Source of the DNA: Brachypterus glaber
Lineage: Eukaryota; Arthropoda; Insecta; Coleoptera; Kateretidae
Assembly (NCBI GenBank): GCA_958510825.1
Contig: OY294050.1
Location: 9,277,340 to 9,341,339 of the forward strand
Direction: 5' to 3'
Length of the DNA stretch: 64,000 nucleotides
The translations under genes were made by a program, and so were the position numbers. The notes below the pieces were generated by a model. That model saw only the letters and a program-made list of their open reading frames with translations, was not told the origin of the DNA and did not search any database. Positions 52,570 to 63,385 of this stretch are shown in pieces (the stretch's first letter is position 1; the number at the start of each line of letters is the position of its first letter).

Positions 52570-53096
52570 ATTTATGTTACACAGTTGGGAAAATATTATT
52601 AGTTTTCTTTTGCAAAAGTTAAATGTTGAAGTCCCTAACTTAACGATAATATAACTGTAATTTTGTTGATAGAAAAACATCCAACGTAATGAAAGTATAG
52701 AGAATATGTGACCCATAGATTCGTTAATATGCAAACCAGCGAATATGGGGCAAAAAACAAATATATATTTTGTGTTACTGTTGATAAAACTATGGTATTT
52801 TTAATATTTCTAAATAAAGACAAAAACCTAGAAAGTTAAGGCTTTAAACCTTTCGAAATATTCAAATGTCAAAAACGGCAGTGGTGGTTCGATTTTTTTT
52901 CCTTTAAGTGTAGTATAAAGTTGTGAAAAAGACAAAAAGTAAAAGTTTTACTGTAAAACTATAAGTCTCGGTGTAGGAGGAGAAATCACGGCAGCAGGGC
53001 AGGTAAAAAGGACCATACTGGACTATTTACCAAATTTATATCCTCGAGGAGAGCTCTATTTTTAATAGCACTACTTCTATTAAAGAAAACAAAATT
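52570..53096. other. Intergenic DNA between convergent genes D and MCFD2
   Basis: No gene or repeat recognised. The two 3' ends face each other across fewer than 600 bases. Confidence 0.45.
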
Positions 53097-53102
53097 TTAT
53101 TT
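53097..53102 (-). terminator. Poly(A) signal of the MCFD2-like gene
   Basis: TTTATT on the plus strand (AATAAA on the minus strand) about 19 bases past the stop codon; an extremely short 3' UTR if used. Confidence 0.45.
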
Positions 53103-53120
53103 CCTTATTAATGTGTATAT

Positions 53121-53263
53121 TTACAAAATATCCTTTTTATTTTTTTCCAAATCCAGTTGTTGTTGTTTTAAATTCGCTCTTTGTCGTCCAGAAACATATT
53201 CAGGATAACTAAGATATCCATCTGAATCTAAATCGTCTTCTTTTAGTACTTTGTCGACTAATT
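53121..53263 (-). CDS. MCFD2: MCFD2-like, exon 3 (second EF-hand, stop)
   Basis: Acceptor on the minus strand is TTTTTTTTTAG before 53263; TAA at 53123-53121. Encodes LVDKVLKEDDLDSDGYLSY and the Gln/Lys-rich tail. Confidence 0.92.
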
Positions 53264-56200
53264 CTAAAAAAAAAACAAAACTGAATACCAAAACTTTCTT
53301 GTTATTCCTTGACATTTAAGAAGTAAGTTAATCATTAGGCAGTTTTTTACGAAATACTATGAGAGCCATAATTTTATATTCCCAATTTCGTATATCTTAG
53401 TATCTTAGTAATTTTTCTCTTTTTCAGAATTGTGTATCTGTTTGTTTGTTGTATCCTTATAATAATAATAATAATAATACATAGTTGGTTATCCCGGATA
53501 AGAATTATCTTTCGGATATCCGAAACTGGAAATCAAATGCACAAAGATGCACTATCCGAAATTAGGCAACTTTCTGCTTTTTAGATCAGAAATTTGTAAA
53601 ATGTTTTTTTCAAATTGCCTAATTATGACTAGTGGATCAACTTAACCAGTATCTTAACTTACCCAAGACATAAACACAAACTTTTATAACGATTATTTAT
53701 AAAATAAATACGCATGCTAATGCAATTTGCAATTTAAACGATTTTTGCTGCCATTTAACGGGAGCAGATCTATCGTTATCATATTACAGGACGGATTTAA
53801 TTTTACTTTTGGCTTCGCATGAAAGTAGATTTCTGTTTACCTCTGCAGATAGTATCTTAGATACACTATTCGAAATTGGGAAACCGTCCGAAATTAGGCG
53901 TTTTCCTCTAAATAGATCTTTTGTTATTTAGTGTTAAATTTAATTTTCCTGTAATTGGTTAGTCTATTGGGCAATAAATATATTATTTTTATTATTATTA
54001 CCTATATAATCTGCTCTGTTTACATCAGCTTCGTTATTTTGCTCAGATTCTCCATCCCCTCCACCTTCATGGTCCAAATCTATATGGAATATGGCTTGCA
54101 AAATTTCCAAGCCATCTAACATATTGTTTTTATCCACGTCGTGCAGTTGGAAGTAATAGAATTCTAATTGCTCATCAGTCATAGTGCTCAGGTCTTGCGG
54201 TTTTACAACATCTTCTAAATGATCCTGTTACAAAAAAATCAGCCTGTTTATAAGTAACTACTTGATTTAATTCACCTATACTACACTCACAAAATGTCAT
54301 TGTAATTTTAATACTAAATTTTATTTGTAAATACATATTTGTTATTTATATCGCCACCATTGATATTTATTACTTTACTTGTGATATTAAATACTGCAAT
54401 GTGTGTATTGTATACAAAATGTTGTCAAAATAACATAGAGACCGTGCTGGTACATTTAGATCCCCACGCAACATGTGTTTATTAATACTATCATGTTATA
54501 GTAAAAGTTACTGTAACATTTGGTAAAGCATATCACACTTATAGTATGGTATACTTTGAATTGTTGTTGTTGTATTACTGATCTAGTTTAAAGTATATTA
54601 CAGTATTGAGAAAAATTAAAAATCGGTAAATAATACCAACATTTCGATTAGTATTAATATAAAGATTGCAACCACACACAATTACACACTGATAAAATAA
54701 TCGATCCTTTTTTTACTTTTCTCAGTATTATTACTAATTAATTATACTAAATTTTGGTATTATTTACCGATTGTTTAGACCGTGTTAATGGATTTTCACT
54801 TTCCGACGTTTCGTCTCTTACTACTAGAGACATCTTCAGGGATTAATCTGAAACTAAGTTTCGAATCAACTTGTGTCACTATTTATGACGAGTTGTGGTT
54901 ATTCACCCGTGACGAGGTTTTTCCTATCAAAGACTTCCATATTGCAGGTAAGTGGTAACCAGTGTCCCGATTGATATTGTTAGGATGCTTGATGATTTCT
55001 ATCGATTCCCGTATCTTCCTTGGCATTTTTCTGTTTTCTGTTAATATTTGTTTTGTTTCAGACAAATTGATTTTATGACCTGTTTCATGTACATGTTCGG
55101 CTACTGCCGATAAGGAAATTTGTTTCTTTCTTATATTGCGCTCATGCTCTTGAAGTCTTGTAGAAATTTTTCTCTTAGTTTCACCTATGTAAACCGTACC
55201 ACAGGAGCAGGGTATTTTATATACGCCTTCTGAACTCAGGGGTATTTTGTCTTTTGTTGAAGTCAAACATTGACCTAATTTTTGGTTGGACCGAAATATA
55301 GGCTTAATATTTGACTTCTTCAAAAGTTTACCTATTTTATCCGTGATACCGCTTACATAGGGAAGTATAACTTGTGTCTGTCTGTCATTGTCACTATTGT
55401 CCTGTTGTTTGGGTCTGGGATTTCTGTATTTGTATATGGTCTTATTAATGTCTTTTTTGGTATAACCGTTCATGGTCAAGGCTTTGGTTAGTTTAAGGAG
55501 TTCTGTGTCTAGGGAATTCTTGTCTGAAATCATGAAAGCCCTATGAACAAGTTCTACAAGACTTCAAGAGCATGAGCGCAATATAAGAAAGAAACAAATT
55601 TCCTTATCGGCAGTAGCCGAACATGTACATGAAACAGGTCATAAAATCAATTTGTCTGAAACAAAACAAATATTAACAGAAAACAGAAAAATGCCAAGGA
55701 AGATACGGGAATCGATAGAAATCATCAAGCATCCTAACAATATCAATCGGGACACTGGTTACCACTTACCTGCAATATGGAAGTCTTTGATAGGAAAAAC
55801 CTCGTCACGGGTGAATAACCACAACTCGTCATAAATAGTGACACAAGTTGATTCGAAACTTAGTTTCAGATTAATCCCTGAAGATGTCTCTAGTAGTAAG
55901 AGACGAAACGTCGGAAAGTGAAAATCCATTAACACGGTCTAAACCCGAAAGTGAAAGTTCTTTATATCTTAATGGCCGTGAAAGCTTAAAATCTAAAATT
56001 ACTAAATACTGTAACAAACTTTAAACTAGATTAATAACACAACAACTACAACTTAAAGTATACCAAACTATAACTGTGATATAATTTACCAAATGTTACA
56101 GTATTAATAAACACATGTTGCGTGGGGATCCAAAGGTACCAGCACAGTCTCATTGTTAGTATGACAACATTTTGTATACAATACACACATTCCAGTATTT

Positions 56201-56729
56201 AATATCACAAGTAAAGTATTAAATACCAAAAGTGGCAATATAAATAAAAAATATGTATTAACAAATAAAATTCAGTATTAAAAATACAACGAAATTTTCT
56301 GAGTGTATGGAAAAGACCATAATTAACAGACAGTAATAAAGGACTGTCCATAAATTAAAGCAGTTTTTCAAAAAAATTAAACCTCTCCCCCCCTGTGCCA
56401 TAAGCTGTCACATTTACTAAAACCCCCTCCTCCCCAGGGTGTCACGTAACAATATCCAAATTAGTAATTTTTTTCTACTGTGGATATTATGGTATATTTT
56501 TCTATACTTAAAAATATTGAGCACCTATATGATAGTTTTTAGTTACCTGAATATGCTCCTTGTCATGCAGTAGTTGAGCATCATGCGTGATTGAATCTGG
56601 AGAGTTTTTAGTGGGTCGATAATGAACATGTCTTTTCACTATTTTCCCTCCTCTTGGATGATGAGGACCTCTTTCTTCAGTCAATGTTATAAACACAAAT
56701 AATACTAGTAAATACAATCGAGGATCCAT
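53121..56729 (-). CDS. MCFD2: MCFD2-like EF-hand protein (split gene, 3 exons)
   Basis: Exons, read on the minus strand: 56729-56547, 54224-54002, 53263-53121; 182 residues. A signal peptide (MDPRLYLLVLFVFITLTEE) is followed by a basic stretch and LLHDKEHIQDHLED, the block that precedes the first EF-hand in MCFD2. Two canonical calcium loops follow: DVDKNNMLDGLE (residues 90-101) and DLDSDGYLSYPE (146-157), each with D1, D3 and E12. In vertebrates MCFD2 binds the lectin LMAN1/ERGIC-53 and helps ER-to-Golgi export of cargo glycoproteins; the same role here is inferred. Unlike human MCFD2 (146 residues) it has a longer N-terminal part, an acidic Gly/Asp/Glu linker between the EF-hands and a Gln/Lys-rich tail. 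On the minus strand TCTCTTTTTTAG lies just upstream of the ATG, so a non-coding first exon is likely. Confidence 0.9.
53298..53930 (+). repeat. Dispersed repeat family E, copy 2
   Basis: Parallels 26438-27073 block by block; it fills most of MCFD2 intron 2. A small AAT run near 53460 distinguishes it. Confidence 0.75.
54002..54224 (-). CDS. MCFD2: MCFD2-like, exon 2 (first EF-hand)
   Basis: Begins DHLEDVVKPQDLSTMTDEQL; donor on the minus strand ATATAG|GTAATA at 54001 (phase 1). Includes the acidic linker with GGGDGESEQ. Confidence 0.93.
54794..54853 (-). ncRNA. Hammerhead ribozyme motif of the Penelope-like element (minus copy)
   Basis: Exact inverted counterpart of the motif at 55864-55923, at the 3' end of the longer copy. 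Confidence 0.65.
54883..55533 (-). pseudogene. Penelope-like GIY-YIG endonuclease, 5'-truncated ORF
   Basis: A 216-codon open frame. First comes the linker that follows the reverse transcriptase in Penelope-like elements (VSGITDKIGKLLKKSNIKP). Next comes the GIY-YIG nuclease: GVYKIPCSCG (G-V-Y plus a C-x-C zinc pair), TVYIGET (Y-I-G), an Arg in KISTRLQEH, and EHVHETGH with the two His that complete the CCHH site. Such nucleases make the target cut during retrotransposition. Without the RT domain this copy cannot move by itself. The frame is intact, which again implies youth. Confidence 0.88.
55553..55834 (+). pseudogene. Penelope-like GIY-YIG C-terminal fragment (inverted copy)
   Basis: Reads STRLQEHERN from the junction through the same C-terminus as the minus-strand copy, with no difference seen. 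The GIY and YIG motifs are lost by truncation. Confidence 0.85.
55864..55923 (+). ncRNA. Hammerhead ribozyme motif of the Penelope-like element (plus copy)
   Basis: Core CTGAAGA (55878-55884, N7 = A) and GAAAC (55905-55909) are separated by a GTCTC/GAGAC helix II with an 8-base loop. GTC (55910-55912) supplies U16.1 and cleavage base C17. Helix I pairs TCC with GGA, then an internal loop, then TTTCA with TGAAA. Helix III is minimal, as known for ribozymes of Penelope-like elements. One extra U sits between the core and helix II, so activity is uncertain. Confidence 0.65.
56547..56729 (-). CDS. MCFD2: MCFD2-like, exon 1 (signal peptide)
   Basis: ATG at 56729; donor on the minus strand CATATTCAG|GTAACT (intron from 56546), phase 0. 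Ends LLHDKEHIQ, which continues directly into exon 2. Confidence 0.93.
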
Positions 56730-56836
56730 AACTATAATAATCTAAAAAAGAGATACAATAATTATAATTATATTTTTTTAACTGCTTCTTCACAGTTAGT
56801 TATTTTCTTGGTGCATTTTTAGAAGACCGTAACTAC

Positions 56837-57370
56837 CTTAAGACCACTTTACACGGAACAATTTGTACGCAAGTTTGGTGCAATTTTGTTGCAAGAATGA
56901 TTCAGTCACTGCGCATGCCTTCAGGCAAATTTAATGCTATTTTCGAGCCATCAAATTATTAGAACAAGTTCTATTTTTCGACGATTTTCATGCAAGATTT
57001 ATAGTTATTTTCGTGGTACCAACCTGGAAAAAAGTTACTAAATCGATTTCTTTTTACTATAATATAGTAGCAACTGGACATGTTAATAATTATTATTATC
57101 AATAATAGGCCGGTCTGTGTAACTAAAAAGCTACCTTAAAAAAGCAAACGCTAGGTTATGTTTTTGTCAATAAATGCAGAGACACGTCAAAATTGTCTGG
57201 TTGGCAGCATTGTTTAACTTGCAATATATAGTGTCAAACTTGCGTTCTTGCGTATAACTTGCTCCGTGAAAAGGCAAATGAATGTGTAATTGTCCTCATG
57301 CTATATCTGGCAGCAAACTTGCATAGCACCAAACTTGCGTATAAATTGCTCCGTGAAAAGACGCCTTTAG
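56837..57370. mobile_element. Foldback element (AAGACCACTTTACACGGA end)
   Basis: Left CTTTACACGGAACAATTTGT and right TAAATTGCTCCGTGAAAAG face each other; CGCAAGTTTGGTGCAA is inverted as CACCAAACTTGCG, twice on the right side. Upstream of the MCFD2-like gene. Confidence 0.7.
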
Positions 57371-58908
57371 AATCGATTTTCGGAAGTACATGTATGGACT
57401 ATTTTAAAAATTTAAAAACCATCGTATGATGATTCTGAATACTGTAATAATAGTATTCATCATACGTACATGTGTATTGTAACATAAAACCTATTAACAT
57501 GAGTCCACTTTAAGTATAAATTATTTTTGATCACAGACTGGCACCAAAACTATAACAGGTGTCTCTTTAAATTCAAAATTTCATCCCCTTTGGGGGCCAA
57601 TACACAATATCAATTGAAAATCAACTTGCCAGCAACACCCTATGCCTTTTATCGAGGGGTGCCTTGCCCATGAACAGTTGACAGTCGCACATATGGAGAA
57701 ATCCGCCTACCGAGATGTAACAAGAGATGTTATCTGACGCTAATGAGGGCCCTGTAGGGATGCAGTCTTTCGATAAGGTCATTAATAGTCGGTTTTTTTG
57801 AGAGTTCTATATGAGGTCTAGGAGAAATTGATTTTGACGGATTTTGATATGATATAGGTTAGGGTCAGATAAATATTATTTAGGTTGTTTTATATTGATA
57901 ACATCTATGTACAGAAATACATATCGACAGACATCTTATAAGTATAATATGGAATGGCAATATTATATTAATGTCAGTGAAGTATTTAAAATTATATTAT
58001 TATATTACCTACTTTCCTTTTCTCTTCCAAATTTTAAAATTCCTGCACTTTTCTACATTATTTGAGGTTATATAGTCTAAATACAAAACAAAATACAAGG
58101 ATAATCAATAATCCTTGCAGCATACGTGGAGCCTGCGTAAGGATAAACAAGAGCCTAGGCGTCGCGACGCGTTCTGTAAAGTATTTTCCTACTTTGCGGT
58201 AGATGGCACTAATGTAAAATAATTTAGGCAAAATATTTGTGATCCTGCCATTAATTATTTGTATATTAATGCCTCCAGAGTAGAATGGAAAGAACCTTAT
58301 AGAATAATTGTTTTTTGAAAGTTTTTAATTTAAATAGGGTACAAAAATTGGCCTTTGGGATCATTGCCCAGTGGAACGGTAGTTTGACCTTGCGGTAATA
58401 TGCACACTCTCTGTTTTTTTTGTAATTAAAAGAGGTTCGTTTGAGAAGCTTAAATCCAAATTTGCACCCCTGTGAGATTTTTTTTGCACAATTATAGGCA
58501 AAAACGCATTTGTTTTGTTTTTGGTGTGTAACTCGGCTTTGGCTCTACGCTCAACAAAAAATGAACAAGATATTTGTTCGTTATTAAATTATCTACAATT
58601 TATGTAAATAACTTTTTTTGTTTTAACTATCAGAAAAAAAAGTTACAGAGCGTTGAAGTTGATGAAATAGGCATCATATTCAAAAAATGATTAGTGTTGT
58701 TGTTATTTTCGAAAAACCGAAAAATGTTTGCAAATTTTCAACTTTTGCAAATTTTCAACGCTCTATAACTCTTTTTTTTGATTGTTTAAACAAAAAAAGT
58801 TATTCACACATTCCTTTTTCCTAAAACGAAAAAAAAAATACTTTTTCAATTTTTTTGTGCTGTTTTCGGACCTTTGCTTCGTTTTTCTCGATCAGCTCGT
58901 TTAAAAAA
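57371..58908. other. Intergenic DNA
   Basis: 57560-57800 is more GC-rich than its surroundings and may be an old retroelement fragment, but no domain is visible. A hairpin (CATCGTATGATGATTCTGAA / ATTCATCATACG) is near 57419. The rest is AT-rich. Confidence 0.35.
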
Positions 58909-60279
58909 AATTAGGTCTTATAGTTTTATTTACTGTGGATTGGTCCACTATTAAAAGGGCTTTAAGCCAAATCAGCGGATTAAAAATATCTTTATTCTTG
59001 TTTTTTATAGGCTTCTAATTTCAAAAAATTATTTTTTTTTCCATTTTTTCACTATATTTTCATGAAAATTTTATATTAATACTAAAGATATGGCTAGTAG
59101 CGGAGATTTTACGAGGACTTATTGAAAGCAAAACAACAATATTTTGAATTATTTTATATTTTAAAGTACAGAGAAAAAATGTTTTTTTTTTAATTATTGG
59201 TTTTGGTTTTTTCATAATAATTTTAATTTATTGTGTTGCTCTTCTAAAAATAAATAAAATACTTCAATATATACAGAGCGGTCCAAAAGTCACCCCCCCT
59301 TTTAACTTTTGAACCAGTTGAGATATCGACTTCAAATTTAAAACTTTTAAATAAGACAACTTAAGCTATCTTTTAGCATATATTTAATACTTTCAGCTCT
59401 TAAAATGTGGGCAGGGGGGCATGGGGGCACATTTTTTTAAATGGATAATACATCATTTTAAAGCTTATAAAATTCTCCATTTATCTCTATATTTTTAAAT
59501 TAAAAAAAATGGGTTTAAAATGGGGTTGAAAATGAGTATTAATGTCAAAATTCCTATAAAAAAACAAATAATTTTTTAAAAATGCCTAATTTCATCATAA
59601 AAAATGTTAATTATACTTTTAAACTAATTTTAGTTGACATAAATAAAAATTTACAAAAAAAAAACTTTAAAATCGAATTTTTTAGCACAAAAAATTGAAA
59701 AATCAAAACCTTAAAAAACATTTTTAAAAAAATTAAAAATGTTAGTTTAAATAGAGAATTTTATAAGCTTTAAAATGATGTATCACACGACCCAGCTTTC
59801 CATTTAAAAAAATGTCCCCCCATGCCCCACTGCCCACATTTTAAAAGCTGAAGATGTCAAATATATGCTAAAATATAGTTTAAGTTGTCTTATTTAAGAG
59901 TTCTAAATTTTAAGTCGATATCTCAACTGGTTCAAAAGTTAAGAGGGGGGTGGGGTGACTTTTGGACCGCACTGTATATATATTTTTTCGATAACCCCCG
60001 GTAAAATCTCCGTCACTGGATTAAATCCAAAACTTTTTTATTTTTATAAACAGCACAGATGTGTTAGTATTACGTATAAAAATTAGAGTCGTATCTTTAG
60101 AATTTATATAAAATTTTTATCAAAATATATCGAAAAAATGCGAAAAAATCTCATTTTTTTAATTTAGAAACCTATAAAAAACAAAGGAATACAGATATTT
60201 TAAATCCGGTTTTTTTTTTGGCTTAGAGCCCCATTAATAGAGAAGCAACCTAGGGCAAAGAAAAATAATTAGACCTTAA
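58909..60279. mobile_element. Inverted-repeat element interrupted by a family B MITE
   Basis: AATTAGGTCTTATAG...GGCTTTAAGCC and TTAAAAATATCTTTATTC on the left are inverted on the right (GATATTTTAAATCCGG, GGCTTAGAGCC, AATTAGACCTTA). The inner arms continue around GGAGATTTTACGAGG / CGGTAAAATCTCCG. The family B element at 59274-59974 sits inside. Confidence 0.65.
59274..59974 (+). mobile_element. MITE family B, best-preserved copy
   Basis: Starts CAGAGCGGTCCAAAAGTC and ends GACTTTTGGACCGCACTG, TA on both sides. Long TIRs of ~200 bases. It serves as the reference for the diverged copies at 7373, 9225, 18295, 20710, 25733, 28333 and 50227. No coding capacity. Confidence 0.85.
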
Positions 60280-60295
60280 TTATTTTTTTTACTAC

Positions 60296-60445
60296 TAGGG
60301 TCACTCGATCGGTTGTTGCTTTGTCTACTTTGTGTGTTAGTGGTTTTGGTGGTTGGCTGGTTTGGGCTTTTTATAAAAACTACCAGAAACCCAAAGGGCT
60401 AACCACCATAACAATAGACAAAGCAACAACTGATCGAGTGACTCT
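60296..60445. repeat. 150-bp hairpin
   Basis: TAGGGTCACTCGATCGGTTG and CAACTGATCGAGTGACTCTA pair, followed by TTGCTTTGTCTA / TAGACAAAGCAA and TGGTGGTTGGC / GGCTAACCACCA around a small loop. Confidence 0.8.
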
Positions 60446-61309
60446 AACTACAACTATAGGCAAAAAAATATTGCTCCCTTTATCTCAAAAAAACGAGCTC
60501 ATGGAGAAAAACGGAAAAAGGTTTCAAAATCTGCACATCAAATATAGCCAGACGCAATTAAAAAGTCCCCGGCCGATAAAAAAAATCTTTTTTTGTAGAG
60601 CAGTGTTATCGTAAAAATGTGAATCCTGCCGGACCGGGCCAAAAGTACCTAGTCCGCCACTGGGACAGCCCCTAATTTGTTTGTAATTTAGCATTAAATT
60701 TCATTATATTTTAATCTTTTCGTCAATGTATAATTGAATTAGGATCTTATGTCAAATGAAGATGGCCTAAATGAATCGGAATAGAATTAAATCAAATATC
60801 TGTTAATTTTCTATGCCATTAATCTGCACATACTGAACTGAATATCTCGTAATCGGTAAGTTGAACTGAGATAAGGAAAATCTGTTCATTTGTTAAAATT
60901 GTATTTGGAGCGTTACGCCCATGTTAATGGTATGGGAAAATAGCGTTACAGTCCAAAATGATCAAAATTTGCGTTATGTAATACTTGAATATTCCCTATA
61001 CTGTTACCTATTATTAATAATAAGTTTTTCTTTTAATTTAAACTAAAAATGACCAATTTAAATGTTTGTCAGTATAAATTCCTCAGAACTTAGAGAGCAT
61101 GCTGATCAATATTCAACACAAAATGGTTACTTCTTACAAAAAAAACTTTAGTTTACTAATTCCGGATAAACAGTTGATTCTTCTTAGTATTATCCTAGCC
61201 TACGCCATCCTCAAACTGGATACAACCACCCTCTTCTCTGCCTGGCTTTTAAAAAGTATCCTATCAACAAACAAGCCTTGAAGATATGTAATAACTTTTT
61301 TGTTTTTGT
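60446..61309. other. Intergenic DNA
   Basis: 60905-60998 is an inverted partial relative of the Harbinger-type MITE at 47009. GCCGGACCGGGCCAAAAGTA and CCGCCACTGGGA near 60630-60665 look like a hAT-type end without a partner. Confidence 0.4.
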
Positions 61310-61660
61310 GGGGATTACTTTAAAAATTGGTAGAATTGGTCCTTATAATAAAAGTATTTTTTTCTGAAAACTTTACTATAATCGGAATTTTCTTTCAGCT
61401 TTTTTCGATTTTTTTAATAGTTTAACCCCCCATAACTTTTTTGTTTTTGGGGGGATTACTTTCAAAGACAATAGGGATCTTCCCCTTGTTGAACTTGATT
61501 TTAATTGAAAATTTCAAGTCGATCTGATTATTCGTTCTTGAGTTATCGTGCTTCTAAAAATAGGACAGACGAACGGACAGGCGGACGGAAATTTAAAAAA
61601 AGTTGCATTTTTTTTATATTCAAGAAATTTTTTTTTTCTCTAGGGGGATTTTTGATTTTT
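61310..61660 (-). repeat. Dispersed repeat with GTCCGTCTGTC motif, inverted
   Basis: CGTTCTTGAGTTATCG and GACAGACGAACGGACAGGCG are the complement of the segment at 41055-41150; the block CCCCCATAACTTTTTTG is repeated twice upstream. Confidence 0.55.
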
Positions 61661-63385
61661 AACAACCTTTTGTAGGTTTTTATTTGTTTAAATACTTATG
61701 CTCATGCTAATGCTCATTTAAACAAAAATCTACCCAGCCTTTATATATATTTTACAACCTTGAAACCCTAGAAAACTTTAAAACTATTTAATCAACTCTA
61801 TCCTAAAAGATTCAGATTGGACAATTTTTACTAGCCTGGCAGTTCTGGAGCACGCAGTCGTAGTAATTTTGGCTAAACCGAAAGCACCACCAAAATTGAT
61901 CAATAAGCCTGGGATTCCCGTAGGCAATGTGCGGTTACTATGGAGATACATACACTGGACCCCGGTTGCTATGTGCGTAAAGTGGGTGGGGACTAATCTA
62001 GGGGGTGAATGATACTAACACATATATTTTTTATTTGCTTTTTTAAAAGCAATTTCAATAAAACATAAATATAAATAACCACACGAATATTTTATAAATA
62101 ATTATTTCAGATAAAATCAATTAATTATTTATTTTTTTCCTTTAAATTTTTAGCAGGATTATTTTTTATTTTAATTGTTTAGCACTCAATTTTTAAAGAG
62201 TTTATTATATCGACTAAATCTATGGAACATGTATATTTTATAAAAGAAGCTAGCTTTGAATGTAAATTTAAAATTAAAAAAAAATTAAAATAACACCCAA
62301 TTATTAAATTAAAAGGGTAAATTTATAAAGTGACAAAGAAGGATATCGTTTTAAAGGTGAGTTTTGGGCTAAATGAGAATAATATGTTTTTGTTTTTGTT
62401 TAAAAATGAAAAGAAATGATAAAAAACTGCTTAATAAGTTTATTTGTTAACTTTTACCAAAATAATTATTCTTTGACAATTTTTGTGTTATCGTAAACGT
62501 GACAACCATGCTAACGTGCTAAATGCCTCTATCTTATCTTAAAAAAGTGATGTTTTTTTGTTTGACAACATAACATTTGGAATGTATAATAAAAACACTG
62601 TACAATATTAATTAAATGTATTTATTTAACACTACAGCTAAACGTATCTTAAAACTTTTTTATGGAAATAAAGGTATTTAACACGTTAAAAGCCACATTA
62701 AATTACTAGTCTGGGGTCACACTATTCCATGGGACTGCAGGCTTTAGGTTATTATACTATAATGTTAGAGCTGCTCGATTGCTTTACAATATTATTAGTA
62801 TAAATACATATCTCAAAAACAATTCGATAATCTTACTGAAAACTAGTCTGATAAGTTCAATGCACATTGTGTAATACACAATGTGGATTTTACACAATGT
62901 TAAATCCGTAAAAATTAACAAGAAAACGACAAAATATTTTAATTTTACAGTCAAGTGCAGTGAACATATCATAATACACAGCCCTTGGCACCACAAAAGA
63001 AGAAACATCGTTACTTGCAATGTTACCAAATTGTGCAATGACATATCTCAAATTAAAATAGTTAAAGTATGTTCCGGGATGTAAAAAGGGCTGAAATTTT
63101 GGCTAAATATTTATTTTTTATGTACCTATAAGCATGTAAAGTCTTACCGTTGCAGGGGATTTAGCCCAAAATACGATACCTTCCTTTAAAATACGATACC
63201 CTTCCTTTCGTCGCTACTTTGCTAGAGACTCACTTGACGTCAGCCTCATTCGCCTGTATATTTAACTCGTTAAGATTTAACTCACTTAGCTTTTAATAAT
63301 ATACTGTTACAACTAAGAAGAATAGTATGAAAAAAATTATTGTCAAAAGTTTTAATTATTAAATTAGGAAAACAGCTGCCTGTGA
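61661..63385. other. Intergenic DNA
   Basis: 61850-61990 is GC-richer than its surroundings but shows no clear frame. CACATTGTGT-AAT-ACACAATGTG is a perfect palindromic hairpin at 62863-62885. ATACGATACC-CTTCCTTT is duplicated near 63172-63208. No gene recognised. Confidence 0.35.

Larger units (their letters stand above)
54773..55944. mobile_element. Penelope-like element, two head-to-head truncated copies
   Basis: A minus-strand copy (55550 to 54773, 778 bp) abuts a plus-strand copy (55551-55944, 394 bp). The outer 394 bases match as inverted repeats without length change and look nearly identical, so the insertion is young. Both copies end in the same untranslated tail with a hammerhead motif and point 3'-outward. 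The reverse-transcriptase part is missing; only the linker and GIY-YIG region remain. Confidence 0.88.
54284..56305. mobile_element. TA-flanked TIR element hosting a Penelope-like insertion
   Basis: Ends CACTCACAAAATGTC and GAAATTTTCTGAGTG with TA outside on both sides. The TIRs run at least 230 bases and are similar but diverged (for example AACATGTGTTTATTAATAC in both arms). The centre is occupied by the Penelope-like copy at 54773-55944. All of it lies in MCFD2 intron 1. Confidence 0.8.

Noticed and set aside
60321..60614. 97-codon frame
   Set aside because: Its first half covers the 150-bp hairpin; no domain.
61099..61281. 60-codon frame with a hydrophobic stretch
   Set aside because: Less AT-rich than its surroundings and perhaps a relic, but there is no splice partner, domain or homologous exon in the window.
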